A stretch of 64,000 bases of DNA from Baylisascaris procyonis (GCA_037389465.1 JAZARR010000214.1:5208001-5272000), one strand, 5' to 3'; counted from the stretch's first letter, positions 1 through 12,772 are shown. The notes: generated from the sequence alone by a model not told the origin. Numbers and translations: made by a program.

Positions 1-312
1 AATTTATACAGTTTATTTCTTCAATTTAAATTTGCGCAAAAAATAGATACTATAATTTTGAGAGAATTTCTGTCATTAATTAATGCGGCTATGAGTGACG
101 AGAAAAGTTTTACGATTTTATGAAACGTGGCTTATTTTAAATATTTCTTCGTGCTTAATTAATACTACGCATGTCTAAAGTATGAGATAGAGTTATTAAT
201 CGAATTATTATATTTTATAATGAATCTACAGTAAAAATCATAAAATAAAAATAAAAGAAATAATAAAGATGCGATTAAACTATACGCATACTTTGCAGAC
301 TATATTCTTCAG

Positions 313-974
313 GGTATAATGTTTTCGTTGACGATCGTGATTTCATTCCATGGAACATTTGTGACAAAAGTTGATCGTGCATATCGTTGTTTATGCTTTT
401 TCCGTAATATCAAGCATCTTACCTCTGCGATCGATATGTCACCGGTGGGAACGACCGAACTGATTAATACCGCAAAAATGCCCACATGCACCTATAGTAT
501 TCATTCTGAAAGTCCTGAAGGTCCATCCGTTGCGTAAGTTATCGCTTGATTTTAGTTCCAAATATATTCTAGATAAAAAATGAATCATTTTATGTGGTAA
601 TAGTATTTCAATTATTGCTATGAATCCAAAGTAATACTTTATAAAATTATTACTGATCAACTTGTGGCATATAAAACAGTAAATGAGTATTAAAGTAAAT
701 AGACAAGATGGAGGCAGGGGGGGGGGTTGAGAAGAAAACGAGAAAATGAAAATAGGCAGTTTAGCAATCTTTTCGAATTATTGATCAGCAGAGGTGGTGG
801 TAGATAATGAACCAGCAAATAAGGTTTATACAAACCAAAAACCTCTATTACAGCTATGGACAAGTTGGTGAGCAAATCTATCACGTGTGGGAATGTGATG
901 ACGATACGCATGGTTTCCTTGTGCATTCTTGCTTTGTTAATGATGGTCGTGGTACACAATTCGATTTGGTAGGT

Positions 975-1021
<47 letters not shown>

Positions 1022-2777
1022 TTTCAATGAACATAACATTCATTATGAATACATGTCTCTTCATATCGCTTCCGCCTGCTCTGATCCAATGCCTCTCTGG
1101 TCCAGTTGGTTTCTGTGGTCTTTAGGTCGGCCTCTCCTTCTTGCAGGTCGGTCGCGTGAAGGTATTTGGTAGGTATTATTGGCAATTTTATTTGATATTT
1201 AGTGATATATTTTTACGCTTTTTTTTGCTACATTTCTATGTTTTGTGCAATATTTCTATGTGATAATGAATGTTTGGGAAACTCGACGTTCCATTCTGAA
1301 ATTTTTTGTGCATTCATAAAATTTGGCACTTCATGGATTTTTCGTGAATTTCCATGTAGTATCAGAGAAAACGTCTATGCTTATTTCTTCAAGTACAACA
1401 ACTTGGCCATTTTTAACTTCTCCAATGCTCATAGCTATATCGGCTCTTTTATCGAGACTTCGTTTTGTTCATTGATCTTAGCGTATTTGCAGATGGATGT
1501 CGATGGTTGTCCAATAGATCCTATTATTCAACCAGAAGTCGTCTACGATGATAATCTTAAAAGGGTCAGCCAGATTTAGATTTTATGCCAAAAATGTGAT
1601 CATATCATATCTTTGAATGTATTGTTTATATATATGTACTTTATTTTCTTGTTTCATCTCTATCATTTCAAATGTTATATGAAATATTGACAATCCTGAA
1701 TTTAAATTTAGTCTATCATAGAGGAATGTAATACATAAGGATAAACTTCAAGTTTGTCGTTTTTAAATAGCCACTAATAAATATTTATCATTCCAATATT
1801 TGCAGGCAGTCGCCGAAACATGGGGCTATAAATTTAGCGATACATCGGTGCTCAATTATCAATGTGTAGTGGAATTATGTAGAAAGGATGTTGGTGAATG
1901 TGAAGGATTAAGTCCACCATCATGTGGGCGAAATAAACGAGAAATTAAAAAGTGAGCAATATTTTAATAATCTTATTTGCTCTTTAATCACTCCTCTATT
2001 TAGTGATAATAATTGAATGTGCCATTTAGCATAGCACTGCGACGTATTCGACGAAGAACGGAATTACCACCTGAGAATCAGATGGATCTTATTGCAACGG
2101 TCAATATGCTTGATAGCCTCGATGAGGATGGCATCGCCGATCCACGTACCGAGAAATTCATCGGAAAAATCAACGAGGTATTTTGTTGTTTTATTGCGAT
2201 AAAATTGCTTGCTTGCGTTTTAAAATATTCGATGAGATTTATAGGTAGAAATATTCATTAAAAATATAACTAAAGAGTACTCACTTGAGTTTACAGTGAC
2301 AGTTTAAAAAAAAGAAATAATATTGTGCCAATAACAACTAATACAATGACTGTAATAGTAAATAAAATAATCTGCAATGATTTTTTTCAACTTGCCTTCA
2401 TGGGACTGAATTTCGACATTATTGGAGCAAGATAATGTTGAAAATTTGCATATTCTTTCATTAAAAAACATTCTAAATGCTAAATGCTTGCTCGCGTGAA
2501 ATATAATTCCATTATTTTCAATATTTTGCATTAACTCACAAAAGGCTCCTAATGGATTATGTTTTAGCGCTTGTTTTCTTTGCATTTTTTAAAGGAATTC
2601 GATGTATTACAGCCCCGTTTCCATCCTCGTTCGGGAATCGCTATAGCACCAACGAATCGAACATGTCTATCAAAATTAACGATCGGTGTGTTCGCCACGA
2701 CGATTGCTTTCACGTTCGTTATTTCTGCAGCGACAACTGCTATACTCTTCAAGCGAACAAGGTTTTTTCTTGATTGA
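313..2777 (+). CDS. cut: Cuticlin-like ZP-domain protein, 5' truncated by the window
   Basis: Six exons join with consistent phase: 313-533, 854-968, 1493-1564, 1806-1951, 2030-2177, 2595-2777, giving 294 residues. The first exon opens in mid-protein after an acceptor (CTTCAG) with the cuticlin hallmark FVTKVDRAYRC; the signal peptide and first part of the ZP domain lie left of the window. Exon 2 carries the second hallmark, QIYHVWEC...VHSC. Exon 4 holds the ZP-C cysteine cluster. Exon 5 has a furin-like basic site, RIRRR, after the ZP domain, and the last exon codes a single membrane span (LTIGVFATTIAFTFVISA) with a short basic tail. This is the usual cuticlin plan: a ZP protein made as a membrane precursor, cut at the basic site, then polymerised in the cuticle. 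The donor after exon 3 (GTCAGC) is weak but the phases fit. The family is certain; the exact paralogue is not. Confidence 0.9.
974..1024. repeat. (TTTA)n microsatellite, about 13 copies
   Basis: An uninterrupted tetranucleotide run begins 5 bases after the donor of cuticlin exon 2. It lies wholly in the intron, so it makes a long translated frame that is not coding. Confidence 0.97.
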
Positions 2778-3079
2778 ATATTAATTTTCTAGTAAATATA
2801 AGACAAAAATGCAGCACAAAATGAATAGTGATGTATAGAAATATATATTATAAAAAAAGTTCAAAACATTTAAATTTAAAAATTCCTTATATTCTTTTTA
2901 CACTCAAACCTTAGCACATGGAGTGATGCTTCATTAGGCTTTGATTGAGAGAAAAAAATTTTTTTTAAAATTTTAAACTTAAGCAAAAAAATGTTAATCT
3001 AATTTAAAAATTTTAGCCAAATATATTTTTCCCGATGCATATCGGTGACCTATACAGAAACGATTGAGAGACTTATAAG

Positions 3080-3534
3080 ATCAAAAAGCGAAGGGTCAAT
3101 ACTCTATTGGCAACAATCAAATAACAATTTATGCTGATAGATGGAAAAGTTTCGTTGATGATTGCTCAATTCCAAAAATATTTCATTCACTTCGAGGGAT
3201 GAGGGATTTTAATCTTGCTCGAGGTCCGTAACGTCGGGAGCGTTAAAAGATAGATAAACCTGAAATTGAAATAATTAAAATAATTAGGAATTTTATTCAC
3301 TAGCAAGGTGCAACATATTTCTAAATTATATATATCGTTGAATCTCAAAACGTTTTCAAATTAGCCCAGCAAGAAGACCTCAAACTTTGGAATTTCTATA
3401 AATCTGTTTCAAATATTTTGCGTTCGTTTAGCAATTAAATATTCATTTCAGGAGGAATAGTAAAATGTGAGGAATTAGAAACAGCAAAGAGGATGGCAAT
3501 AGAGCGTTGGACGAACACATCTCGTTGTCTGTAA
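3080..3534 (+). CDS. Unrecognised gene, last two exons only
   Basis: Two exons join in phase 1: about 3080-3223 (open from 3079; donor GAG/GTCCGT) and 3452-3534 (acceptor ATTTCAG), ending in TAA. The peptide runs from QYSIGNNQITIYADRWKSF through CSIPKIFHSLRGMRDFNLAR to a C-terminal ERWTNTSRCL. It is hydrophilic, has cysteines near the middle and end, and looks like real coding by residue mix and by the clean splice. An AATAAA lies at 3561. I do not recognise the family. The acceptor at 3079 (TTATAAG) is weak and I could not find a convincing 5' exon in the 300 bases between the cuticlin stop and 3080, so the start is open. It cannot be part of the cuticlin, which stops at 2777. Confidence 0.45.
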
Positions 3535-4959
3535 ATAACGATTTTTATGATCGTTTTGGAAATAAAAATCACCGGTGTTTATTTTTTTTAATGTTTTGTT
3601 AATAAAAGTTTTCTAATTATAAACTTGCCGATCTCACATTTTATCTTAGTGAATATCACATCTCTATGCCTTATAATTTATTAAGATCCTTCTCTGATAG
3701 CTCGAAGGGAAGATAATGCATATAGAGATGATTTTTCGTTGCTTTCATAAATAGAGGATATATGCAATTTTAGCAAAGCAAACGAATATGCAATCAAAAT
3801 CGATGATTTTTTTTTCTAAAATTTCATCGATTTTATTCACTCAACAAATATGATCAATAATTTAAAAAATAAAACCAAAATAAATTCTCTCATATCTCAC
3901 ATTAATCTCTATTTTTCATATTTAATAAGTGACGCATTTCGAATGACTAATAGTCCATATGATAAGCCTATTTCAATGAAATTCAATAATAAATCATTAA
4001 TCATTATAATACTGGTATGAATCGAAACTAAAATATAATTATTTATTTTTGTGCAAAAAAAATAAATAAAAGAAAAAAATAATAATAAATCTTCATTTTA
4101 ATTTATCCCTACGATATTAATGATATCCTATCATTTCATTTATATTACAATTTCCTAATTTTTTGAGAATGACGTCATTTTTTGAGAACGCAAAAATAAT
4201 ATGTATTATGTTATGCACTAACTGTATAAACAGTACCTAGAGATCAGTAACGTAAATAGAACTGATTGTAAAAGAGTGAAAATACATTGAATTTAGATAT
4301 GAAAAACTCTCTCACAAGTGGTAATATTTACAAAAAGCGCAGACACTTTCAACAACTGAAAAGAATGCTACCTCAGTATTTCGATAAAAAGATTCAATAA
4401 CAGCTCCGTTTTTTTTTTCGTCCGTTTTTCCGTTGACATTCAATAAAAGCATAGAGGAATCACATTACAAAGCCAATATTTCCTTATTGACAATTCACTG
4501 ATATAAATATCGGTGAGATCAACATATCTCACTCAAATTTTAGTGAAAAATAGTCTCACCTATAGGCAGTAAGTTCGAATAGCGCTTTGCTACTTATGAA
4601 TTTGAAATTTTTTGTGCAAATTTAGCAAAATTTAGCAAAATTTCACCTCAGATTTATTATTGATGAAAAAAATTTTTCGCCAAAATTTCTATGAAAAAAG
4701 AAAAATACTATCAAATAATTCCCTAAAAAACCGCAATTTTTTTGTAAAACACTAATTAAATATCAACGAAATTTACAGTATTAACGTATCTGCTTTCATG
4801 AAAATTTTTTAAAATTTTCTCTCATTTCCACGTTTCATTAGTAGAACTTAATTTTCGCACAATATGAAATGATGAATGATGTGGATTTTTATTGACAAAA
4901 CAAATGAAGCGAGAGAAAAAAAAATTTGAAAAGTTGCTAAATTTATATTCATTTTAAGA
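3535..4959. other. Intergenic, no gene seen
   Basis: AT-rich DNA with poly-A and poly-T runs. It contains AATAAA signals for the upstream gene and presumably the promoter of the TTL gene at 4960. I see no exon with good splice sites on either strand. Confidence 0.5.
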
Positions 4960-6649
4960 ATGCTATCATCTATCCTAGCAGTTTTTGCATTCGTTGGTCT
5001 CTCGTCGGCTCTTCTCGAGCAATCGATTGGTATTAGAGGACAATTGATATGCGGTAATCAACCAAGTAGAGGCGATACACTTAAGTTAATCAATCATAAT
5101 ACTATTGGTAAGTCAATTTTTCACATAAGCCGCCGAATTGAAAGCACAGTTCTTACGACGCATTAATATTATCGTCTTTTTTTTGCGAGAGAGAACAACG
5201 TATGCGATACTGAAGGAATTTCACTAGCAGTTAGTTGCACTCTCATTGCTTATATATTTGTTATATAATAGTTGCTTTAAATCGGCTAAAAGATTGTGTG
5301 ATTGGTAATGAATGAAAAACGTTCCAAAAAAGTTTTAAATTTAGCATATTGCATCTACTAGCATGCCAAGTGCTCATAGAGATCTTATATTGAATTCATT
5401 GATAGGTTCACAGTGATAGGATGGTGATTAGTGATTGGCGTTATCGATGTGTAAATTATTAATGTAATTTCAATTGCTCAACTTTAGAATTCGATAACGA
5501 AATCGCGTCAGGAACCACTGATGATCAAGGATTCTATCAACTATCAGGTGATCTAAGTGAGCTGATTTTCTTTTGCTAAATATACTTAAGATTTTCGATA
5601 ATTTTTGATAGTAATTGTTGCAGATGTTTTTATTAATGCTTTATTGTTTTTATAAAATTACTTTTCAACTACTACGCATAAATTTAGTTGTTTAAATGTG
5701 AATTGATATAAATTATAGCTGATGAATTCATACTTGTATAGGTTTGCATCCATGAAACGGGCAAATTTAAATGCTCTTCAGCTCTCTTCCGTCTCCTTTA
5801 TCTTTTTACAACGAAAGTGAAAACGTGAATTTGACCAACAGAATATATCGATATAGAATATTATGCCTCTAATCTGTGTCTATCCCAACGAATAGAATAT
5901 TATAGGCATTCTGAAGCAAGTATTGACAATGAATGCACGATTAAAGATCACAACAAATTGTAATACAGCATTTTTGAACGTAAGTCATTGTTATTTCCCT
6001 CATTTGCAAGAGTTTTCTGATTTATTATAAAAACAAGAGGAAAGTACTGTTAATGTTAAGTATTAATGACATAAAAGTACCATATGGATAAAGGATTATC
6101 AAAATGTCTCAATTCAAACCAATATTTTTATTTGATTTGTATTTTTTAAATGAAGTGATATTGCTTGGAATATGCACAATCAAGCTAAATATTGAATGAT
6201 AAAGCGTTTAGTCTATAAAATTTCTTCAGCACATTTAAACGCAAAATAAACGATACAATAATTGCATTTATTTGGGCGTTTAATATATACGATCAAGTGA
6301 ACATCATCCCATAGATAAGTTGAAAAGCACTATAGAAAAATTACGAATAGACCGAATACAAAGTGTCTACCATTATATTTATTGGTTGATCGCTCTTCAT
6401 AGATCATGGGCTATATAAGAATCCATACAGAAAAGATCAACTATAACATGAGTTCATGTAGGTATTGTTGAAGTTTTGATCTATAGTCTTTTGATCTATA
6501 GTCTTATCTTGCAGCCATGTAGTCGTGAGATAACGCTTGGCATTCCGGACAGATACGTCTCAAGAACTGATAGTCCAAATCAACTATTTGACGGTGGTGT
6601 TCTGCAATTGCAATTCAAATTCGATGGCGAAGATCACAAATGTCTCTGA
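4960..6649 (+). CDS. Transthyretin-like (TTL) secreted protein, copy 1
   Basis: Four exons, 4960-5107, 5488-5556, 5906-5979 and 6515-6649, have phases 1/1/0 and code 141 residues. Residues 1-17 are a signal peptide (MLSSILAVFAFVGLSSA). The mature part opens with the TTL hallmark SIGIRGQLICG, continues with DDQGFYQLSGDL and ends with NPCSREITLGIPDRYVSR and a final HKCL. Four cysteines fit the family's disulphide pattern. TTL proteins are a large nematode-specific family of secreted beta-sandwich proteins; parasite members are abundant in excretory-secretory products and one C. elegans member (TTR-52) bridges apoptotic cells to a phagocyte receptor. The function of this copy cannot be told. It is the tandem paralogue of the gene at 10098. 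The A of the ATG is preceded by TTTTAAG, a possible but weak trans-splice acceptor. Confidence 0.93.
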
Positions 6650-6820
6650 TTATGTGATCGAGAAAAATGATCATATTCAGTTGATATTTGATACACTAAA
6701 AGGGAAACATTTATTTCAATGGCACTCTGTTTTGCGTATTTTATACATTTGAATTTATATTTTAATGAATAAGTTTAACGATTTTATAAAAGTAATACTT
6801 TGTTGAAATATTAATCAATC

Positions 6821-6826
6821 AATAAA
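6821..6826 (+). promoter_or_regulatory. Poly(A) signal AATAAA for TTL copy 1
   Basis: AATAAA lies about 170 bases after the stop codon of the first TTL gene and is a reasonable 3' end signal. Confidence 0.5.
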
Positions 6827-6849
6827 CTATTTGCATTGTTGTATTCAGC

Positions 6850-9800
6850 ATTGCTAACTTCATAAATAAGTAGCCATTTTACCTGGGAAATAAGGTGAAC
6901 GATATGAGATCTAAGTGATGCACTTTTATACCGACATAGCTCAAAGATCTTAGATCACTACCCACTTGTCATTCATTCTCTCAAGTTTTTTATCCACTTC
7001 CTTTTTCCTCATTTTCTTATCTTATTTCAAATCATTTACTATCTGTGATTCTTATCCTTAAGCATTAACCATTTTTTCTCTTCTTCTGAGCCCCTCAATT
7101 CTTCTTTGTTACCATTTACTTACTAAAATTCTTTTATGTTAAGATAACAAGTTCGAATTAATCCACATTTTCTACCATATTAATATAGAGTATTTTTAAT
7201 TTTTTAGGCATAAATTTCTGAATATTTTATAAATGATTTGACATCAGTATGAAACGTATAATTCAAAGAGTTCTGAGATACTTATCTCACATAATAATCG
7301 AAAATCACAGCCTAAATTCATGAGTTTCTTGAAACAGTCATATTTTTGATGCTAAATGCCTTATAATCTTTCGTTTATTTATTAGCATCACTTAGTAAAA
7401 GCGTGAAAAATATTAAAAATGTTTCATCCTTACTGCTTTTATATCAGCTCCATAGAGCATAGGAGTCAACTAACTCGAGATGATGTAATATGTCACTCAT
7501 AATAGAAAATATTTGCATGACGACGGAAGTATTTTTCCATCTTTAGAAATTTGCATATGGAAAACGCATTTGCAAAACGCAAAATACACATGCACATAAA
7601 ACTGTGTGCCTTTGTTTGCATATATTTACATGCACGCGTATACGCATGTGTCTATATTCATGAGTGTTCATTTTTATGGTTTTTTCACCTCGAGAACCAT
7701 CTAAGCCAACAATATTTGATAGCCGCACTCAGCGCCATAAAATGATATTCTCTATCAAATTTCGAGTTTATTGAACGATTTTTAAAGAATATATAAGCGC
7801 ACAAAATCTATCTAAAAATTTGGGAATTTTTAATCAACGTTGAGTTACATTTTTGATCGATTCGATTACACTTTTTCAACCATTTAGGTCATAAAAACAA
7901 TTCTTTTATAGATTTTTTTTTGTCGGCGATTAAATCAATTAAAATATGAGCACGTAATTGTGAATGTCTTAGTATTATTATTGTTCATTTTTTCTTTGAA
8001 AAATTACGCAAAATTTTTGATTGATAGATAAGAGATTTGCAAAAGTGCATATTTGCATCAGCTGTGTTGGCATATTTTTCACATCTCTCAATTGTGTGAT
8101 TTGAAAACATCACATAGAAGTGTGAATGTTGATTCTATCGTCGATATTTTTTTTGTCAATAATATAATGAATGCGTGCTAATTTATATCAACATAAAAAG
8201 AGTGAACCTTTACGTGCGCGATATATGATTCACTAAGAACTCAAAGCTATCTAGAATTCTGCATAAAGTTTTCAAGGCAGAATAGTAGGTAAAGCTTTTC
8301 GCCCATATAACTGATTCACGATCATCGTCTGTATCTTTCAAATCCGATGCTGAATCGACCAATAATGGACCTCACAGTGACACATCGATGACTTTTGTAC
8401 ATAATTATGAAACGATTGGTAATGATATCCAGCTTGTTTATTACAGGGGAATAAAGTTTAACAGAATCAAACATAGCAATGAAATTTCTCAATTATTTCT
8501 TTTTCTAACTGCTATATGCATTAGCAAAATTGCACTGAAGCAGCTCTCTTGTTGAAATTTGTCATTTCTTCAATAATTTTTTTTTTTTTGCATATTTATT
8601 AAAAATTTAAGAAATTTAAGCAATAAACATAAATATTTATTCCTTTATTTTATGGCTTTTTTTTTGATGAATTTCTTTGTTGAAAACTTTCATTTGTGTT
8701 ATCAAGAGAAATGTGCCGTCAATATTTTGGCATATGAACACAAAAATTTTATTCAAAGAGCGAATAAAACCAGTTTGTTGACTAAGGAAAATTTCTTCAG
8801 TTTCCCTTTCAATAATTACTTGGCGTGTTGTACAATAGAGATCCTCATTCTTTGCTAGTGATTCCTCATAAAATGCTGATGAGAAACTTGTTCAACTCTT
8901 GAAATTCTTCACATCGAATTTCATTTCAAAAATAAAATTTTGGACTGAAATGTATGGAGTTCTCAAATGAATTAAGCACTTATTCAGAAATTTTCCTCTT
9001 CAAAACGATGAATAAATTTGGTAACGTTTAAAAATATTTAAATATACTTAAAATCGCACATGAATAGAACTCACTGCATAAATTTGCCTCCCTTCTTTTT
9101 TTTTGTTGATTTATCGACGATATAATGAATCGTCTATCTTCTTCAGCAATGTTTCAATAAGCTAAAAAATTCACTGAAAAATATTCAAAATTCGTTTTGA
9201 TGAAATTTATTCTCACTCGATAAGTGAATTTTTTTTTAAACTATGTTTCATCTATAAGATTACTCGCTGGCATATTGGAATATTTTAGAGGGCGTTTATG
9301 AAGAGTGCAGATTTGTCACTGATGTTTTTTTTTTTTTTTTGTTCTGTGAAGAGTGCTATGCAATTGACATAGCTGCGATACCAATTTTATTTTGTTGTTC
9401 ATTGTGTTCGAGAAATACTTTGCTTTATCATCATCATACACTCATATAAAAGAATAAATTTTAACGATGACAACCATTGTGCATTCGTTCAGTTGATTTA
9501 ATTTAAATCTTCTTCTTTTATCAATAATTTATTTCATTTAAATTATTATCAAATAATTTGATAGTGTTCCTTTTGAGCGGAAAAGAAAAATTCCAATCTT
9601 TTTCTCTAAAAAAAACTTAGTAAATTTTTCACTATTCACTTTTTTATTCGCATTTATTTCTTTGCGATATATCAAATGTTGCTTCTATGCGTATATAAAT
9701 GCTTGCTTACTTATCCACTTGTCTGATGATTACAGTCGAATGACTCATAGAATCCTACCTTCAATTCCGCTTCAATAAGTCATATTCTTCATGAGTTATT

Positions 9801-10090
9801 TGCGAATAAATCATCTCAATAATTGTTCACCTTTATAACGGTTAAGTGCCGTTAAACAATGGATTTATTGTTTTCAATTTTAGCAGTCTCGTAATTTCTC
9901 TGTAAAACATATTATGAGATGATTAGTGATTTTTATAATAACGTTTAAATTTTCAATTGCTCTATTGAACTATGGTGAATTAGCGTTTATCATAACAGCT
10001 TCTCTAGCAAACTCATCCACTTTTTTTTTTAATCTTCTACATCACAAATAAGAAAAAAAAGATTTCAACGGAAATGAATAATTGCAATAT
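6850..10090. other. Intergenic between the TTL paralogues
   Basis: AT-rich sequence with no supported gene. Two details stand out. At 7630-7652 there is a short imperfect palindrome built on ACATGC/GCATGT. At about 8289-8420 an open, serine-rich stretch on the + strand (SRSSSVSFKSDAES, ending before a GTAATG donor) looks like an isolated exon, but I found no partner exon and the acceptor (AATAGTAG) is poor. The rest is poly-A/poly-T tracts and short chance frames. Confidence 0.45.
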
Positions 10091-10097
10091 TTTTTAG
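10091..10097 (+). promoter_or_regulatory. Probable SL trans-splice acceptor before TTL copy 2
   Basis: TTTTTAG directly abuts the ATG at 10098, leaving no other 5' UTR. In nematodes an acceptor-like site immediately upstream of the start usually marks addition of the spliced leader. This is inference from the site alone. Confidence 0.6.
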
Positions 10098-11601
10098 ATG
10101 TCACCAACGATCGTAATAATTTTTACTCTTCTTAGCGTCTCATATGCATCGATTCTAATGCAATCGGTTGGTATTAGAGGTCAATTGTTGTGTGGCGATC
10201 GACCAAGTCAAGGCGATGAAGTTAAACTTATTAATCACAAGTTACTTGGTAAAGGATATTTTTTCTATGATGTAAAATTTTTTTTTTTTGCGTTCTTTAT
10301 GTTGATCAGCCACCTATAGATTTATAAAACTTTAATTTTTTTTTTTTTTTTTGCACCAATGATTTAAGATTGAAAGATGCAAGAATAAGGAAATCCTAGG
10401 CATTAGAAGCTTCCGGTTTTCAATATTTGCTTAGCTCGCCAACTTGAGTAAGTCATAAAGGGATACATATTTCATTTAATAAAATAAATCAAGGAAACTC
10501 ACCACGTTCACAGTTAATCATTAAAAATTCAATTATTTGAAAATAAACCTGATATGTCGGATGAATGGCGGCATAAATTTTTTTTTTTTGGAAAACATCG
10601 ATAGCTAACTATGTACATTTCAAAACTATTTCATAAGCAATATGCTTGATATGTTTAGGTTTCAATAGCAATTTGGCATCGGCTAAAACCGATCAACTCG
10701 GATTATACGAATTGAAGGGTGATTTAAGTGAGTGATTTTCAACATTCACGAATTTTATTTATTTATTCATTCACTGTAGAGTTTTTTTTAAGTATTTTCA
10801 TCACGATAAAAAACTGTTGAACTTTATAATACTTAATCAAAGAAATAATTTTTATTAAAATATTTATTTCATTTAGGTATCCTCAGGCAAATAACCAAGT
10901 TGGATGCACAGCTGAAGATTTATACAAGATGCAACGGTGGTTTAAATGTAACATTTGCCTCATTTATTTAGGATTTTTAATATTTCTTATCAATTCAAAT
11001 TGAAAGACATTTCGAGACAATAATAGTAATAGCTTAGCAACAAGATTATAGCATACACAATATAAAAGCGATAAGAGAACATCTGATAATGCGATAAGCC
11101 AAAATTAGCTTAGTCGGAGTATTTGTTCCAACCGCATCCTTGTAGAATAATAATCAAAAAATGTAATCAAAATTTTTGGTTGTCTCAATTGGAAGCAAAT
11201 AATATAGTAAGGTTGCAAATGAATATATCTTAGTTATCGTTATGGATAAATGAGATCTAGAACAGGGATACTGATGATAAGAGTACCAATTTTATTAGAT
11301 GAATTCAATGATATTACAAATCAAATTGTTCATAAATTGTTGTCTGTGTATAACTTTTAATTATACCATATTTGGGAATTATACAATATTATCTGCATTT
11401 ACCTTTTACCCATCTCAGATATTTTTGAGGTGCTTATAACTTCCGTTTATAACAGACTATCTTCAGCCTTGCAAACGTGAAATAACGCTTGGTATACCCA
11501 AATCGTACGTCACTCGGAATAGCACTCCGGAGCAATTGTTTAATGGAGGCATTTTACAATTGCAATTCGAATTCAAAAACGAAGGCCATAAATGCCTATA
11601 A
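10098..11601 (+). CDS. Transthyretin-like (TTL) secreted protein, copy 2
   Basis: Four exons, 10098-10248, 10659-10727, 10877-10947 and 11467-11601, use the same intron phases (1/1/0) as the neighbour at 4960 and also give 141 residues. A signal peptide of about 17 residues (MSPTIVIIFTLLSVSYA) precedes SVGIRGQLLCGDRPSQGD. The tail is nearly shared with copy 1: NPCKREITLGIP, then LF-GG-LQLQF, then HKCL. The four cysteines are conserved. Exons 2 to 4 differ mostly by conservative changes, and the two copies differ by one codon each way in exons 1 and 3. The pair arose by tandem duplication; neither shows a break, so both should be functional. Confidence 0.93.
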
Positions 11602-11613
11602 CATCAATAACTC

Positions 11614-11619
11614 AATAAA
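11614..11619 (+). promoter_or_regulatory. Poly(A) signal AATAAA for TTL copy 2
   Basis: AATAAA lies 13 bases after the TAA stop. So short a 3' UTR is common in nematodes. Confidence 0.6.
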
Positions 11620-12175
11620 AGCTTTTTATTCTCAGAGGAGAATAACATTTGCCGTTATTTGCTAATTGCTAATATATAACAAAGACGGTTCATTAATGAT
11701 CGGGTATGCGATCAGACAAATTTATAAATGAATGCAAAGTTGAACCTTTTTTCGTTGGGAAGGAGATAGCCTTAGGAAATGATAGAAATCGTGTCAACAA
11801 TTATACTGCGAACTAAATTATAGCCCTTTAATGATTTCAACTGTACTTTTTATTCAAATTTGTCGTAAATTGTAAAGTAATTTAGTCATTTTTTTCGACC
11901 GTAAAATATGCTGCAACACATTTAACGTTGCATTAGACCATTTCTCATTAATTCCCGACATCATTCAATATTCCCATTAATTCACTCGTCTTTGTTGTTT
12001 TATAATCGCTATGACGTCAATAAATTTTTTGAATACTATTATGCCGCATATTACAACGTAAAATTCATCAATAAATTCATGTCATTTTTTAAAATTAGTT
12101 TAACGTTAAGAGCAATAACGTTAAGAGCACTCAATTATTTCAAAGAATGTGTAGTTGGCTAAAATAACATATCAT

Positions 12176-12478
12176 TTATAACGTTGCATACAGAATGAAA
12201 TCTCTTACAATTATTCCAAAGGCAGGCGCTGAGGCAGCCGATTGCCCGCATACTCTCTGCTTTCTTAACAGCTTCCCAAACACTTTCTCGCATATATCCG
12301 TAGATCGGATGGCGATTTTAACACTTGACAGAACGGTGTAAATGGAACAGAATTCTAAAGCATGCCAAATAAATAGCATTAGAACTCCGGCAAGCACGAA
12401 AAGGTCATCCATTAATGACGTCATTGGCGGATAATAAGCCCAATTAGGCTTAAAGTGGGACGTATAATACAACATCAC
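12176..12478 (-). CDS. Possible membrane-protein exon, unrecognised
   Basis: A 100-codon open frame stands out from its AT-rich surroundings by a higher GC content and mixed residues. It reads HFKPNWAYYPPMTSLMDDL, then a strong hydrophobic segment (LFVLAGVLMLFIWHALEFC), then a basic part ending KLLRKQR just before a donor-like GTATGC. The next stretch upstream on the same strand (about 12580-12680) has a frame reading RITLFVWSRKKQ and an arginine-rich run, which could be another exon. No start, partner exon or family was established. It may equally be a chance frame. Confidence 0.3.
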   Translation of the reverse strand: MMLYYTSHFKPNWAYYPPMTSLMDDLFVLAGVLMLFIWHALEFCSIYTVLSSVKIAIRSTDICEKVFGKLLRKQRVCGQSAASAPAFGIIVRDFILYATL

Positions 12479-12772
12479 TTCGGATGAGGACGCACAACTT
12501 TGCGCTACTTTACAATCAAAAATATTTTCCTCAGTATTCCAGCATTCATATGGAATGTTTAAAAATAGTGGTGAGAAAATTTGAACTCCCCCTTCGCTTT
12601 CGCCTAGATCTACTCAACATCATGCCTATTTGCTTTTTCCGGGACCACACAAAGAGCGTGATGCGAGAACAAATTGAGTAATACTTTTATATCACCCGAA
12701 AGTAACATATGAAATGATAGTAATGAATGCAGAAATGGTCGAGAATTCAAAGCAATCGCATATCCGGATAGA

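Noticed and set aside
807..1172. 121-codon + frame around the second cuticlin exon
   Set aside because: Only 854-968 is coding; the rest is upstream intron and the translated TTTA microsatellite.
1202..1579. 125-codon + frame ending in the cuticlin region
   Set aside because: Only the last part (1493-1564) is exon; the rest is intron after removing splice sites.
2571..2777. 68-codon frame starting MFSLHFLKEF
   Set aside because: Start lies in the intron; the real exon opens at 2595 after the TTTAAAG acceptor.
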